In this document: piece by piece, positions 52,092 to 64,000 of the stretch
Position numbering within the stretch: position 1 is the stretch's first letter
How the letters are laid out: the number at the start of each line of letters is the position of its first letter
Assembly: GCF_003073045.1 (NCBI RefSeq)
Contig: NC_037590.1
Location: 29,104,449 to 29,168,448, forward strand
Length of the DNA stretch: 64,000 nucleotides
Direction: 5' to 3'
DNA from: Pomacea canaliculata
Taxonomy: Eukaryota; Mollusca; Gastropoda; Architaenioglossa; Ampullariidae
Notes under the pieces: model-generated
Database searches by the model: none
The model's input: only the letters and a program-made list of their open reading frames with translations
Told to the model about the DNA's origin: nothing
Program-made: the position numbers and the translations under genes

Positions 52092-52555
52092 GGCAGGAGT
52101 TGGTTTCGTATTTTCCCCCAAGCAATCGTATTCTCGTCTCATATAGAAACGGAGAAATGATAATAGTCTCCCTTGTTTACCGCTTGTATTTATTCGGGGG
52201 AAGTTATTGGTTAAGTATATAGTTTACTCCTTTCAGTGATTGTTTAGGTTGTGTTTAAACAAAGTAATAAATAATTGTAAATATTCATAAGTCTTGAATT
52301 TATTTTAAAACACTGTATATTAGATGACTGCTAAAGGATTCGTAAACAACTAGAATTCTTTAACTGACAAATAAATAAATTTGTGGGAATACCCACTTAC
52401 GTACCCCTTTCTATTTTTGGACAACACATGAACAACAACTTCCGCCTGTACTCTCCGTCAGGATACACGAAGTCATGGGCTACAAACACAGAAAACTGCT
52501 ACTCACATAACTGCACTACGCAAGCTCTTTAAGCATCGTCAGCATTGAAATAATA
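52092..52555. promoter_or_regulatory. Shared divergent promoter of INTS9 and the NBEAL-like gene
   Basis: Only 464 bp separate the INTS9 start codon (minus strand) from the start codon of the neurobeachin-like gene (plus strand), so both 5' UTRs and core promoters must fit here unless there are upstream non-coding exons. No TATA box at a useful place is seen on either side. Head-to-head housekeeping genes commonly share such TATA-less promoters. Confidence 0.55.
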
Positions 52556-55500
52556 ATGGAGGGCTTAAATACGGGAGACAAGTTGTTTCAGTTGTGGATG
52601 ATGTATGTAGCAAAGGTAATTTGCCAAAAACATTTTCAGAAGTCGTCACGCCTCTTAAGAGTTTTATGTTACCTTTACCAGTTAACAGATTACCAGTCAA
52701 AGCCCTATATCGTTAGGGCCTATAAAGAACAACTGTAATTTTTTAGACATTCCCAAAAACCCATATTGTGATTTTTTTTTGTATTTTATTTTTACTTGTG
52801 TGTTTGCATTTTTCTGTCGTTTTTCAGTGTGTCATTCATATAGCATTAGTGGAAAGTATGTGTCCAAACCAATGCTCTCAGCATACCGATACTTTGTGCA
52901 AATTTATATGTATATATTTACATTCAGGTCGGTCATTTGAGGGAATTCTCGCTTTTTAATGGTAAGCGTATATATATATATGTTTTTGCAGCATGATATT
53001 GGAAAGCTCAAGCAGTTTATACAGCTCTTTATTGAAAACTACAAAGAGTTTATTGATTGTGACTTTAGACATCTAAGTGAGGGGTAAGCATTTTTGATAT
53101 TCTTTATTTTTGAATTTTGAATTTTAGGGTAAATTATAAACTTGATAATAAAATAATAAACTTAAATTTTGATATGCATTCTTTTACTAAAACCACAGTC
53201 AAAATATTTTGATATTAGTTAATCGGAAAGTGAAATAAGCATTGAACGTTAGTGTTATTTTTCTGTTGAGGCGTGTCCCAGTTGTTTTTTCTTCATTTTC
53301 TTTTATTTTTGCTTTATTATAATTTTCTATCTTTTTACATTGTTATGCAAATAAACATTCTTTCTTCTATTTACATATCTATCTCTGTATCAGTTTCTTT
53401 TTTTTAGATTTTAATTTTAACCAAATGGTTTATTCATATTGATCTTCAAAAGTTGCTGCAGATTCTTAATATCTACAAATACATCATTATTATGACTATT
53501 GTTAGGAGCATTTTTTATTGCCTAATATTTTACTGCAGTTAGCTGAGAATGTCATACATTTTTTTATTCATTGTCACGGATGTGTGTGCCACAACATGAA
53601 AAATGAAAGTACCTCATGTAAATAGGTCATAGTTTTCTCCCCTTAAATTTTTTCATCAAATTTTATGATGGAAAAAGTAAATCAGCATGAGATCGGGTAA
53701 GAATGAAGGAGAAGGAAGGTAGATAAGAGAAAAGAAAGGGCAGACAAGAGAAGGGGAAATAAGCACACAGCCCCTAAAATTAAAGTCAATGACATAGTTG
53801 CTCCACACAGCAGTTAAGAGCAAAAAAGCACATAGGTATGGTAGATTGATTAAAAATATAGCACACCACAGGTAAGCTTCACGTAGAAACCACACAGTCA
53901 CTTTCACTTCTTCTGTCTTCCCACTCTCTTCTCCTTTTCGTATTTACCTCCTTTTCTTTTCATACCCGCTCCTTTACTGATTTACTTTTTTTGTCATAAA
54001 ATTATGTCATCAAATTTTACAACATTATTATAAGCGGAGAAAACTATGACCTATTTACATTAGCTACTTTCTTTTTCTACTTTATTTCTTTGGTACACAT
54101 GTCCGTGACAATGAATTTAAAAAAAAAATTCTTAGCTAACTGCAGTAAAATATTAGGCAATAAAAAAAATGCTCCTACCAATGGTCATAATAATGATGTA
54201 TATACAGTGTTTGTATGAAGTATCGTCACAGCAAAATAATGAAACAATTGTGCTCTTGCTGTCTCATAACATGATAGGCTGACAGCTCATGTACACTACA
54301 AAATTTTTAATGAAAAATTGGGCTGGCAGCGATAGTCTCCCTCTCTGATCTGTCATTGCTTGGTTTCTTTCTCCTCCTACTCCATGCTGCTGCTTACAAT
54401 ATGCCAGAATCAGATGGTTTATGCCTATAAAGATGGGTTTATTACAAATCTGAAACCAGAAAGATTGGCAGATTGGAGAAGAGTTTGTCAAAGATCCCAT
54501 ATTTGAAAGATGCAAGGAAAAACTAGATGTAGATTTTGTTATATATTATTTCAGAACTAACTATTTTCAGAATAAAAGCAACTTTTCTTTGCAAAGATTT
54601 AACAGTAAATATTTATTTTACAGCTTTTCTGAAGAAGGTCCACATCTGACAAGGTTGCCTGACGGCATTTTGGAGGCTCTGAATGGTCAGCTGTCAAACT
54701 GTTCTGATAAAATAGCCATCTCACAATGTTTTGCTGGGTCTGGTGCTGGAGAAAATGGTGATACTGGCTCCGAAGACAACATACAATTGGTTCTTTTGGC
54801 AGAGAAGATTTTACAGTGTCTCATTGTTCTGTGCAGGTTATTTGCGTTATATTAAATTCTAGATGATACCTATCCTATGTTATCTTCTTGTTCCTATTCA
54901 CCCCAGGTGGAGCATAGGGCTGCAACCACACCCTGCCATCAGTCCCGGTTCTGGGCGTCCCTTTCCAGTTGGGACCATGTTATGCCAGCTGTCTCCGCTT
55001 CTCTGTGGACTGATCTCCTCCTCGTCTGTCTGGGTCTCCCAACCCTGCACCACCCCTGTGGGTTCCAGCCCAAAGCTTGTCTTGTTACCTATCCTTTGTT
55101 ATACATTACAGTAAAACCTCTTCATGTCATATCTATTATGACTACCTCCTCATCATGACGTGTGCTCAGTTACTACTTTTTTTTGTTTTTTTTGCAAAGA
55201 TCGTGTGAAAAAAGTACATTTTAAAATAGACTGTTCTATATTATGACTTTCATTAGAAATAAAATAAATTAAGCACATTTTGAAAGAGACTGCTTGTTCA
55301 ATCGGTCACTGGTCATTTTTACTCAAAAACATATTGGCCCAGCCATATTGACCAACCACTTAGTCAAATTGACCCTACCATGACCATATCATCCCATGTA
55401 AGATTACCTCATTCCAGGCCCAAAGACAAATCGATCACTGATGAGCTATTAGTGTCAAATATTACAGACAGGGCCATGCATTTTTAAAACGAGTTCAGTC

Positions 55501-58500
55501 ATCTTATTTAACAAAAATTGCTGCTTAAATTGCCGTTAATTCTCCCTATTAAGAGTAGCTAATATTGCTATTAATGTGTGGTAGACAAAGACACCTTTAT
55601 AAATATACTATACGTAAATTTTTTAACATGATATCTGCAAAAAATCCCAATAAAGCACAAATAGTCATCACAAGGATCAGAGGATCATATTGGGTATAAA
55701 TACACAACTTCTGCAAAAAGTCATTAATGAAGCACAATTAACTGATATGGTTGGTAAACAAAGAGAAAACAGTGAATAGAGGGCAGTCATTTTGACCTAA
55801 AACCATATTGACCTCATTCTTGAGTCAAATTGACCCTACAATGAACATACCATCTCGCATATGACACTTTGTCCCATGTTTCTTTGTTCCACTGAAAGTG
55901 GAAATGACCCACACTCAATGTATGACGGAGCGGCGACATTTTTTTAAATGCTAGCTAAATATAAATTTAGTGTGAACCCCCAAACTAAACCAGGCAGGCA
56001 CTTTGACTGGAACCCTGAGAGAAAGAGGAAAGTTGGGAGACCAAAGCAGACTTGGAAAAGAACAGTAGAGAGCGAGGCAAAGGACATCGGAACCACATGG
56101 GCCCAACTGAGGGTCTGCCCAAAACTGGGTCTGCTGGCGAGATGTTGCTCCGTATGCTTTTCAAGGAGTAAGAAGGAATAAACTAACTCCAAACTAAAGA
56201 ATAAATGTCAACAAAAGCTTAAAAAAAAAATTGAAAGAAAGAAAATGTGCCATTGCATGTTCAGGTGTTTGAAGTCATGATTCATGGAATGAATACAAAC
56301 TGGTTGATTTATGACCTGATGTTTGTGGATTTGAGCAAGTCATATTCTTTTACTGAATATCAAATTAAGAGGTTCATTTCTTTGTTCAGTCTCTTTGAAT
56401 TTTGTTATATTTTTTTTGGTATGGCAAAACCTATGATGTTGACAAATTTAATATAAATATTGTTTTAAATCTTGCATCTGTAAAATGGGCTTAGTTTGGT
56501 GAGTGTTTGTGTTGGGGAGAGAGACTTCACCGATGCAGACCAGCACATATGAAAGAACAATCTTTGCCGTAGTTTCTTTTTTTTCTTTTATTTGGTGGGA
56601 AAAAAACACAGGAGTGGAGAATAAGATGGGACAAAGGAAAAGGGAAAGGCAAGAATGATAAGAAGAAAGGGTAAAAAAAAAAGAACAAATGCCTGATGAG
56701 AGAACCAAGTTGCCCTGGTTTAGGACAACATAATGCTTCGGTTCACCCACGCCGTCTCTCACCCGAGGAAGAAAGGGAAAGCGTATGGCGGGACCAGAAG
56801 TCTTATAGGCGTTCAAGTCTCGCAACCCCCGTGAAGAGTTGAAGTCTTAAAAAAAAAAGTCTTATCAGATATAAAAACTAAAATTATGCAAATACACATG
56901 AGATACCCTTAAATGTCGTGGGTGTTACACATCTGATAAAAAAATTATTTCAGGAAACAACAGATTTGATAAATCTCTGTCCATATTTGTCAAACACTCC
57001 TAAATTGACATGCTAATGTTTTATATGTAGACATTACAGCTGGTTATGTTTCTTCATTAAGTCAGATGACTAGCTAGTTAGTTGACCAAACTTCAGTAAT
57101 GAAAAAAACAGAATTGTAGTAGACATTTATAGTTCACATGCATAGTTTTAATAGCTCTAACAAAGGCTGCAGACTTATATCACAGATTGCTTAGTCTATG
57201 TTTAGATTTAGATTTGTTATATATTTGTTCCACTCCTCTAGCAATATAAAATGTCTTAATTTAAAAATTCCAGTTGATGTTATTGTACTATTTTACTGAG
57301 GAAAAAAGTTTTTCATTTAAAACTTGGTAGGATGCATTATATTTTTTGACAGCATATTTATTGTTTGTCAAAACAACAACGGTGAATGTCTTCAATGGTA
57401 ACTTATTTTATGCAGGAATCATGACAACGTACACCTTGTTGCTTCATGTGAGTTTGTCAGCTACCTTGTTGCCATTGCCACGCCTGTTGTAGAGCAGGTA
57501 ATTTGCATATTTCTGAGTTGAGGTCAGTGTTTGCTTAAATGATCTGCTGAAGGAAGTGTACTCAATCATACTGTGTAAGAATGGCCATAGAAATAAAAAA
57601 AAATAAGGAAACATTACAGAGCATATTAGCTTACAATAAATTGCTTAAATACTGTAAACATGTTGAAAGAATTAAGGAGTCCATAACATATATTCTTACA
57701 GCTATGCATCCCAAGTTCTGGAAGCTGGAGTAGAGCTGATGACTACTATGTTTCCTTTCTGAAGCATGCCCTTCATCTTTTTGAATGTTTGTATGATCCT
57801 TATTTTGTCTGGAGAAAACGCCTTCAAGGGTGAGTACTTTTTTTGCTGAGAATATTTGGTTCTCAAATGTACTTAACACATGAGTCTTGGTAATCTGGTG
57901 GTGCATTTGTAAAGTGCTTGTCTCCAAACTGTTCATGAGTTGTGGGTTCAGATCCTACCTCTTCATTTGCCCTTTCTCTCTAGGTGTGGAATCTTTACAT
58001 GTCCTTTCTCTTTAGCTATGGGATCTTTTCTGGCCTGGCCCTTCTCACTATGAAGGAGCCTTTGTTGCCGACTCAGCGTAAAACATGAACATCCAACCAG
58101 ATTTTTATTATCTGATGCACAAATGCTACTTAGATAAGAGCTTGTTAAGGTCTTTTTATGGGGTACATTTTATTTTTATAGATTTCATTTAGTTTACTTT
58201 CATAATATTTTGGTATGTGTTTTAACATCAAACAAGTTTCAAAACAGATGCCTCATTTGAAAAAAAAGCCTTTTCACTACGTTCTTGTTGAAACTACTAA
58301 AGCTGGCATGACTACATTAAAAATGGCAACCATGACTTGCTTGTATCTCTACTTTTTCTATTCATTTTTAAAAGATTATTAAATGGAGATGCAATGATAT
58401 GAGCCTATTTTGATGCTCACTTTTACAGTTTTGCCCCCAAGTATAAAATTTTCTTACTCTTTATTGCTCTGTAACAGCTGGAATGTTGACAAGACAAGGC

Positions 58501-61500
58501 AGAGATTTCGGCCTGCCAATCTGCATAATGAAGTTGTCCCTTTCTTCCATGGTAAGTTTTCATTAAACTATAGGTATGCAGTTGTAACATGGTCGTATTT
58601 GACCATTAGGATTTTTGTGTGCCTTAAAAATCTCCTTAAGCAGTACTTAGTGCTTTTTACAAAGAAAATTTATAAAATAGGAGTGTCGCATAACGCAGTC
58701 GGGTGCTGCAGGATTCACTCTCACAGGCATGCTGGCGCTAGGGGGGAGGTGGAAGGGTACCAATAGGGTCGATCACCCAAGGCCCCAAGCTAACTAGTGC
58801 ATATGTTGTACCGGCTTCAAAAGGCCTATTTGTTCTAAGGTCCCCCCTAAGTTCTATTTGCTCGAGGCCTCACATCCCCTTAGCACCGTCTCTGTCACAG
58901 CCACACACTTTCAATAGGCATTCACGTGCCCGATGCGAGCAACAAAGCCAATCGCTCCTCAGTGAACAAATAAGCAATTTTTTTTTATTGGCAGTCAGTA
59001 AATGTGGGTGACCAATCCAAAAGAAAAAAATGTAGAGGAAAAGACCCTCCCCAAAAGAACAGCATAAATGAACAACACAGCAGATAAAACAAATTAATGG
59101 GTACCCACACAGCCCACCACCACACAGGGAGGCAACTATATGTTGCGTGGGTACAAAGAAAACCCCCCTCCCCAAGTACAGCCTAAGGGAACACACCGTG
59201 ACAAGAAAACTCACTGAACAAACTAGAGAGGTTTAATAAGGGCTTAGCATAAAGTGGTAACACTAATCAGGAGAAGTACAAAAGGGGATGGGGGGACTCA
59301 ACTGAGTTCTCCTACAAAGTTGCAGTTTGTCACCCGCAGTGGCTAACAGTCCAGAAGAAATCCAACATTCACACAATCGGTGACTGCGCCTGCAATGGCC
59401 AACAGCCCAGAGTTAAATCCGGTGTTTGCATGGTCCGTCCTCACAACAGGAACGATGATTAGATGTCAGCAATGAGGGAGCCAAAGACAGAGGTCTGGGC
59501 TTAAAACTTTTTTTTCCAAAACCAACCTCTAAGCCCTTTTCTCCATGACGGCATTTGTTTTTTCTTTGACGCTTTTGTTTGATGACGACGCACAATATTG
59601 CCCATCGCTATTTGACCATGAACAAGATCCCCCTCCCCCGTCTGCCATGTTACCACTTAGCTAGCTCCTTCCAGTGCCTCTCTTACAAAACACTACTACC
59701 AGTGTCATCTGCTATGACTGACACAAAAAAAAAACACCCCAAAAAGTAAAAACATACATTTCCCCACATTACTCCTTGTCTCGACTAACAGATTATTGTA
59801 GGCATAACAATGTAGCAAATAGTGTTAACAACTAAAACCCCCTACACAGATACTCTTGAAGCCACATTCTCTTGCGCAACTCATCCCTCCACATTCTGGC
59901 CAGGATGGCTGTCGGCCGAAATAACAACGGCAGGAAATATCCTACCACCCACCCAGTGGCTCGCAACGCACGTCCCCATGTGGCTTACAGAGGACACTTA
60001 AAAGAATACTAGTTGCCAGGAATTAGGGTAGGAACAGCTGCAGGGCCCTATGCCCTTAACCAGTCCTGCATTGAGCCAACACACGACAGTGAGAATGAAG
60101 CATTTTAATTGTTTACAACTTTTTGTGAAAGAGGTCAAGTTAATATATTTGAAAAGTATGCTTAGACATGAGCAAAATTTGATTTCAAGGCTCACAATAA
60201 AGACAAATCCTGCTAACATTATCAATAACTGATTTTAGTATGGTCTATCTGGAAAACAGTCTTTACATTTATTTCAAAAATTAGCATTATATGGAAGCGC
60301 AGACAAGCAAGTTAAAAGCTTTTTTTTAATGATGCAGGGATGCTTTCTCTCTCTATATATATATATGCACACACTATATTGTATTATGTATTCAAAATAC
60401 AAAAATATAGATCCAGTTTCAGTTTGATTCCTTACTTCTTTGCTTTATTTTTATTTTATTTTTTTTTAGAATGTTTTCAGAAAACTGGCCTTTCCAGTGA
60501 CATCCAGCTTAGACTGCTTCATGTTTTTGGAGCTATCATGTGTGGATCACAGGCAAGTGGAGAAAAAAAAATAGGCCCTTCAAACATTAGTATGTTGCAT
60601 GTGAAGACCCAAAAAGTGTTGTGATATGTGATATAGTACTTTGCTTTCCTGTCAGACCATAAAAGCAGTTTTGTCACAACTTGCTTCTGGGTATTAATAA
60701 CACATATGATCATGAAAATTTTTTCATCAAAGGTTTATTTTTAATGAATAGATTCATTATATTCCCAAAGAGTTTCTTTTTGGTTTTATTTCCAAAAAAA
60801 GTCGAGTTAAATGGCAGTTTGGGATTAAATTGAAGATGTTCTAAATTGTTTTTTCTAAAAATTTTGGGTTTGAAATGAACCATTTACTTAAAATTGTGTC
60901 TAAAACACAGCTCCATGTGAGTTCTCAGAGGCTGCCTTGTTTTCTACTGTTTTGCAAAGGGAAAAACTATAGGAAGAACCTTTCGACAAGAAAGGCATTC
61001 TCTTTCATGCCCATGTTCTCCACTTTGCTCAGCTTTTCCTTGCTGTGTTTAGGTTTGACATTGTGTAACAGTTTCCAGATCCATGATGGTAGCCTTTTGA
61101 CACCCACACATTGGAGACTGAGTGAAAGTGGGTGCTCAATATTTTAAATGATGTCACGACAGCAAAATATCCAGCCTCCTTGTAACCACAGACAGCTGTC
61201 CTTTAAACAGGATTATAATTCAACAGCTGTTTTGCAGCCCAAAATCTTTAGTGAAAGTGATTGAGAAAGTCAGGATCTAACAGTAAAACCCAACTTGCCA
61301 TTTCACTTGCCTTTCATTGAAGATTTAACTGTGATTTTAAATACCACAATAATTTGTCTATAGACAAATGCACGCAAGGCAGTCACACCTGCTACACTTG
61401 ATGTGCTCCTGAAGGTTCTTTCAAATGAGACTGTTAAAGGACCCACAAACTCCCAGAGACAGGAGTTAGCAGCTCTGAAAGACATTGCATTAAAGTGTAC

Positions 61501-61543
61501 TGTACGCATGGTGCATGTCATTCATGAGTGCAGCCCAGACCAG
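52556..61543 (+). CDS. NBEAL1: Neurobeachin-like protein, N-terminal 304 residues (8 exons, gene runs off the window)
   Basis: Exons: 52556-52615, 52992-53083, 54624-54836, 57416-57497, 57702-57829, 58478-58551, 60470-60552, 61364-61543. The sum is 912 nt and phases agree. The product starts MEGLNTGDKLFQLWMMYVAK and contains LKQFIQLFIENYKEFID, NVHLVASCEFVSYLVAIATP, LHLFECLYDPYFVWRKRLQG, FRPANLHNEVVPFFHECFQ and AVTPATLDVLLKVLSNE. This series resembles the N-terminal armadillo-like region of NBEAL1/NBEAL2 as I remember it. These are very large BEACH-domain proteins acting in vesicle traffic, with the PH-BEACH-WD40 part far to the C-terminus, outside this window. NBEAL1 versus NBEAL2 cannot be decided; invertebrates often have one. 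The intron after 60,552 has a GC donor. Introns 2, 3 and 6 carry repeats. Confidence 0.85.
53482..54198. mobile_element. Foldback DNA element with about 280-bp inverted arms (717 bp)
   Basis: The left end CATCATTATTATGACTATTG is mirrored by the right end CCAATGGTCATAATAATGATG (written as its last bases). Similarity of the two arms continues inward with small changes through AATATTTTACTGCAGTTAGC, AAATAGGTCATAGTTTTCTC and GTAAATCAG, then a purine-rich block, to roughly 53,760 on the left and 53,900 on the right. TA flanks both ends, as for a Tc1/mariner-type insertion. The short centre has no transposase. It lies in intron 2 of the NBEAL-like gene. Confidence 0.85.
54891..55085 (-). mobile_element. 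LINE 3' end, minus-strand copy of the 42-kb family
   Basis: The complement of this segment matches 42,178-42,360 almost base for base (GCTGGAACCCACAGGGGTGG, GTCCCAACTGGAAAGGGACG, GCAGGGTGTGGTTGC). It encodes the terminal RVRWQG-type tail of the same non-LTR family. It is a severely 5'-truncated copy in intron 3 of the NBEAL-like gene. Confidence 0.85.
55960..56180 (+). mobile_element. LINE 3' end, second diverged copy
   Basis: The frame reads FDWNPERKRKVGRPKQTWKR then EAKDIGTTWAQL, the conserved basic C-terminal region (WNPxGKRxxGRPxxTWRR) of the same kind of non-LTR element as at 42.2 and 54.9 kb, but from a different subfamily. It is truncated at 5' and lies in intron 3 of the NBEAL-like gene, in sense orientation. 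Confidence 0.7.
56460..56870. repeat. Unclassified interspersed repeat
   Basis: The segment contrasts with its AT-rich intron: a purine-rich middle (about 56,590-56,700) and a GC-richer end (CCCACGCCGTCTCTCACCCG; GGCGTTCAAGTCTCGCAACC) followed by poly-A. The GTTCAAGTCTC piece resembles a pol III B box, so a tRNA-derived SINE is possible. No second copy is seen in the window. Confidence 0.35.
57895..58095 (+). repeat. tRNA-derived SINE
   Basis: A pol III-like head has TGGTGCATTTGTAAAG (A box) and GGGTTCAGATCCTACC (B box). A body then ends GTTGCCGACTCAGCGTAAAA, a 3' end also seen at about 33.9 kb. It lies in the NBEAL-like intron between 57,829 and 58,478. Confidence 0.65.
58690..60060. repeat. 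GC-richer inserted block, unclassified
   Basis: About 1.4 kb inside the intron between 58,551 and 60,470 with base composition quite unlike the AT-rich flanks: long C-rich runs, TATA-poor, several short direct repeats such as CAGTGGCTAACAGTCCAGA and AATGGCCAACAGCCCAGAG (about 59,338 and 59,394). No long coding frame and no clear terminal repeat is visible. It is probably one or more mobile-element remnants of unknown family. Confidence 0.4.
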
Positions 61544-64000
61544 GTGGGTCAAGATAATGTATATCATCTGTCGTGCTGGTTTCAGTTTTGTTTTTAAAAA
61601 CTGTATCACAGTTTATATTTTTCTTCTAATATATTACATTTCTGTGATATGGCATTTCAAATCTTTGTTCATTTTGCAAAAGGAAGAATCTAGTACTGAT
61701 TTAGTGTAGCTCAGAGAAAAAAGAAAATAAGGAAACATTCATTCTAGCCATATTTTTTTCATCAAAAGTTGAATTACATCACATTTTCTTTACCTGAAGA
61801 GGAGACATCTTGACAATTATGACAGAATCTTTTCAGCTGTAAATAATAGACCTTAAAGTTATTGATAATGATGACAAAGAGTTGCATAAATAAGTACATT
61901 CTGTATGGTTGAAACATTTCATAAAAAGTTTGGAAATGTATACTTGCCAAATTCAGTGCTTGATGAACCCCTTGATGACAGACTATTGAGTTCAGTCTTC
62001 ATAATATTTTATATTTGTTAAAGAAATTTACATTATTGGTGGACCTAAAAGGTAGTTGGAATGAGTTTTTACTTAACACATTATTTCTGAATATAGGAAA
62101 GTGTGTAAACATTAAATCTTTTCTGTTCTCATTTGATCTTTATAAATTGCTTATAGACTGAAACAGATTTAGAGAGATAGTAAAGCATAATAATATTGCA
62201 CTCTCATCATTTTTTAATACCTCCCTGAGTATTGACATGTATCACACTTAAAAGGCTTCTTTCGTATCATTTATTAATGCTTCGAACATGAAATTGCAAG
62301 GAGAAACTCGAATCTTGAGAAATTAAATAAAGACGAGTTCCCTTATCTGTTCAAATCTCCGTCAGGGCCTGAAGCTGTGTGATGTCATCTGTGATTCTTG
62401 GCAGATACAAGTTGCACAGAACATACTGAATCAAAAGCTCAAGTGCAGTGGAAGGCCATGTGCTGTTGCTGAATGCACAGGAATTCATTCAGCACATGGC
62501 CTACTTTCCAAAATGATTCAGTTTGAGAAGACAGCAGATCAGTTTCATTTGTATGTGTAGGACTAGCTTCATCATTATATTTACATCTGTCCTATGCGAA
62601 CAACTTTGCACTTTGCTCCTGTTACTGCATAACTTTGCAAAAGCAAACAAGACAAGGTACCATTGAAAACATCTTGTATGCGACCCATACCTGCTGTACA
62701 GAAGAATGCCATTTCCTTCCCAATAACACAACAGCGTCATTCAAAAACTTCCAATAGTACTGTGCTCTCAGAATCAGTCAGAACATTGACAAGTACAAAT
62801 TCAGCTACCATTACCATACCAGCAGTCTACACAGGCCAGTCTCAAGCATGCACTAAAAGCCATATGTGAAAAAGCTTTGTAAAATAAACAGAAATACTGA
62901 ACAGAAAACATACATCATCAAATATGACATCTTGTCAGTGTGGATAGTCAACCAGTGTCAATAAATTAAAAAAATTGTAAACAAAAATAATTTAAGAAGT
63001 CTAAAGCAATGTTTGTAATAAAGGAAAACAGGCTGTGAGGTCCAGGGGAGAAAGATTTTAAGAAACTTGAAGAAGAAGTAGGTTCTTGTGTAAACATTGT
63101 AACGTAGCAGATAATAACTTAAAGAATTCAGCAAAGGAAACTCAGCAGAAAAAATTAAGTCAGCTTTGAAGGTTCCAGGCAATGACAAGGCCTCAGAAGT
63201 AAAAATGATCATGTGTGAGCTATTACATCTGCACTCAGCAACTATCATTTTGTTATATTTTGTCTGCAAAGAAAAAGGAAAAATTTCAGAACTTGTAAAA
63301 CTGAAGAAGTGTGCCAGTTGAAGAACACAACAATGACAATGACAGTTTATGTAAAGTCTGTGGTATATAATCTATAAAGCCCAGGTTTGCTTTTGAAGCC
63401 ACTTAGATTTAGGTTCTCCAAATGCAGCAATAGTCTTTAACAGTGGTAAATGTGGGAAGCCAGACATTTTTACCAAAGTCAGTATACCAGAAGGGTACCA
63501 TGCACACTTTGATTTTTAAAGTTGAATACTTTTAGTGCCATGGGACAGATGAGGCAGAACAAACATTAATACCTGAAACAATTTGGGTGCTGAGGGAGAC
63601 AGGAATTTTGGTGAAGCACATTGAGCATAGATAGGAAAAAACATGCTGGGTATGCAGCATCCAACATTGGTAAGGACAAATGAGAAACAATAGGCTTTTC
63701 AGTTTGATTAAAAAAACAACACTGGTAAAATGATTTTTTTCCTTTTTCTGAGGCCCTTTCTTTAAATTTTATTAGCATCATTACTAAACGTTTTAAGTGT
63801 TGTTTCATTACTTAAATCATCTGTGAAAAACTGAAGTTCTTTTATTGTAGTACTTCACAATGGTCCATACTAGCTGTAAACGGTTGTGCAGTTATCTTCA
63901 AATTTTTGGTGGTAATGTGCATACAGTAAACCATCAATCATGATCACCTTCATAAGTATTCCTGAAAATGTATATACCTGATTTTTGGGGGTGCTTCATT
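61544..64000. other. Intron of the NBEAL-like gene to the window edge
   Basis: The last recognised exon ends in phase 0 at 61,543 and no continuation that fits the family was found. A possible exon after AG at 62,404-62,405 (frame IQVAQNILNQKLKC...) does not look like the family. A hairpin lies at 62,454-62,501. At about 63,330-63,345 AACAATGACAATGACAG is the complement of the (TCATTG) tail seen at 37.15 kb, so a minus-strand retroposon 3' end may lie there. Confidence 0.4.

Noticed and set aside
58410-58766. Plus-strand frame of 118 codons
   Set aside because: Only the part 58,478-58,551 is coding and in a different extent; the rest is intron on both sides.

Overview
The window looks like nuclear DNA of a lophotrochozoan animal, most likely a gastropod or other mollusc. 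It has AT-rich, intron-rich genes with GT-AG splicing, orthologues of conserved animal genes, and introns full of non-LTR retrotransposon pieces, tRNA-derived SINEs and small inverted-repeat DNA elements. The taxonomic call is an inference. I saw no operons, CRISPR arrays, rRNA genes or free-standing tRNA genes.

Layout, left to right. (1) 1-2,940: an uncertain terminal exon on + and then intergenic DNA. (2) 2,941-9,305 (+): an eight-exon gene for a 723-residue leucine-rich-repeat protein with an acidic tail. (3) 10,437-22,950 (-): a complete 15-exon IRSp53/BAIAP2-type gene (I-BAR, SH3, polyproline, WH2; 697 residues), convergent with the LRR gene. (4) 26,752-30,479 (-): part of a gene of unknown function, with a low-complexity acidic region built from three 279-bp tandem repeats. 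(5) 31,788-33,029 (+): a complete three-exon COX19 gene, divergent from gene 4. (6) 34,118-52,091 (-): a complete 21-exon Integrator subunit 9 gene (INTS9, 657 residues), with a first coding exon of only three codons and introns packed with repeats. (7) 52,556 to beyond the right edge (+): the first eight exons (304 residues) of a neurobeachin-like (NBEAL1/2-type) gene, divergent from INTS9 across about 460 bp and including one GC-AG intron.

The genes are unrelated housekeeping or cytoskeletal genes rather than one pathway: INTS9 in snRNA and nascent-RNA cleavage, COX19 in mitochondrial copper and complex IV assembly, the IRSp53 homologue in membrane protrusion and actin control, and the NBEAL-type protein in membrane traffic. 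Exons were joined by eye from splice motifs, reading phase and remembered family sequence. Every junction listed keeps the reading frame, but none was tested against RNA.

The less ordinary content is the repeat landscape (a 717-bp long-armed foldback element, LINE fragments in inverted orientation broken by a hAT-like miniature element, an ankyrin-repeat gene remnant in INTS9 intron 1) and the unknown gene with its fresh internal duplications.
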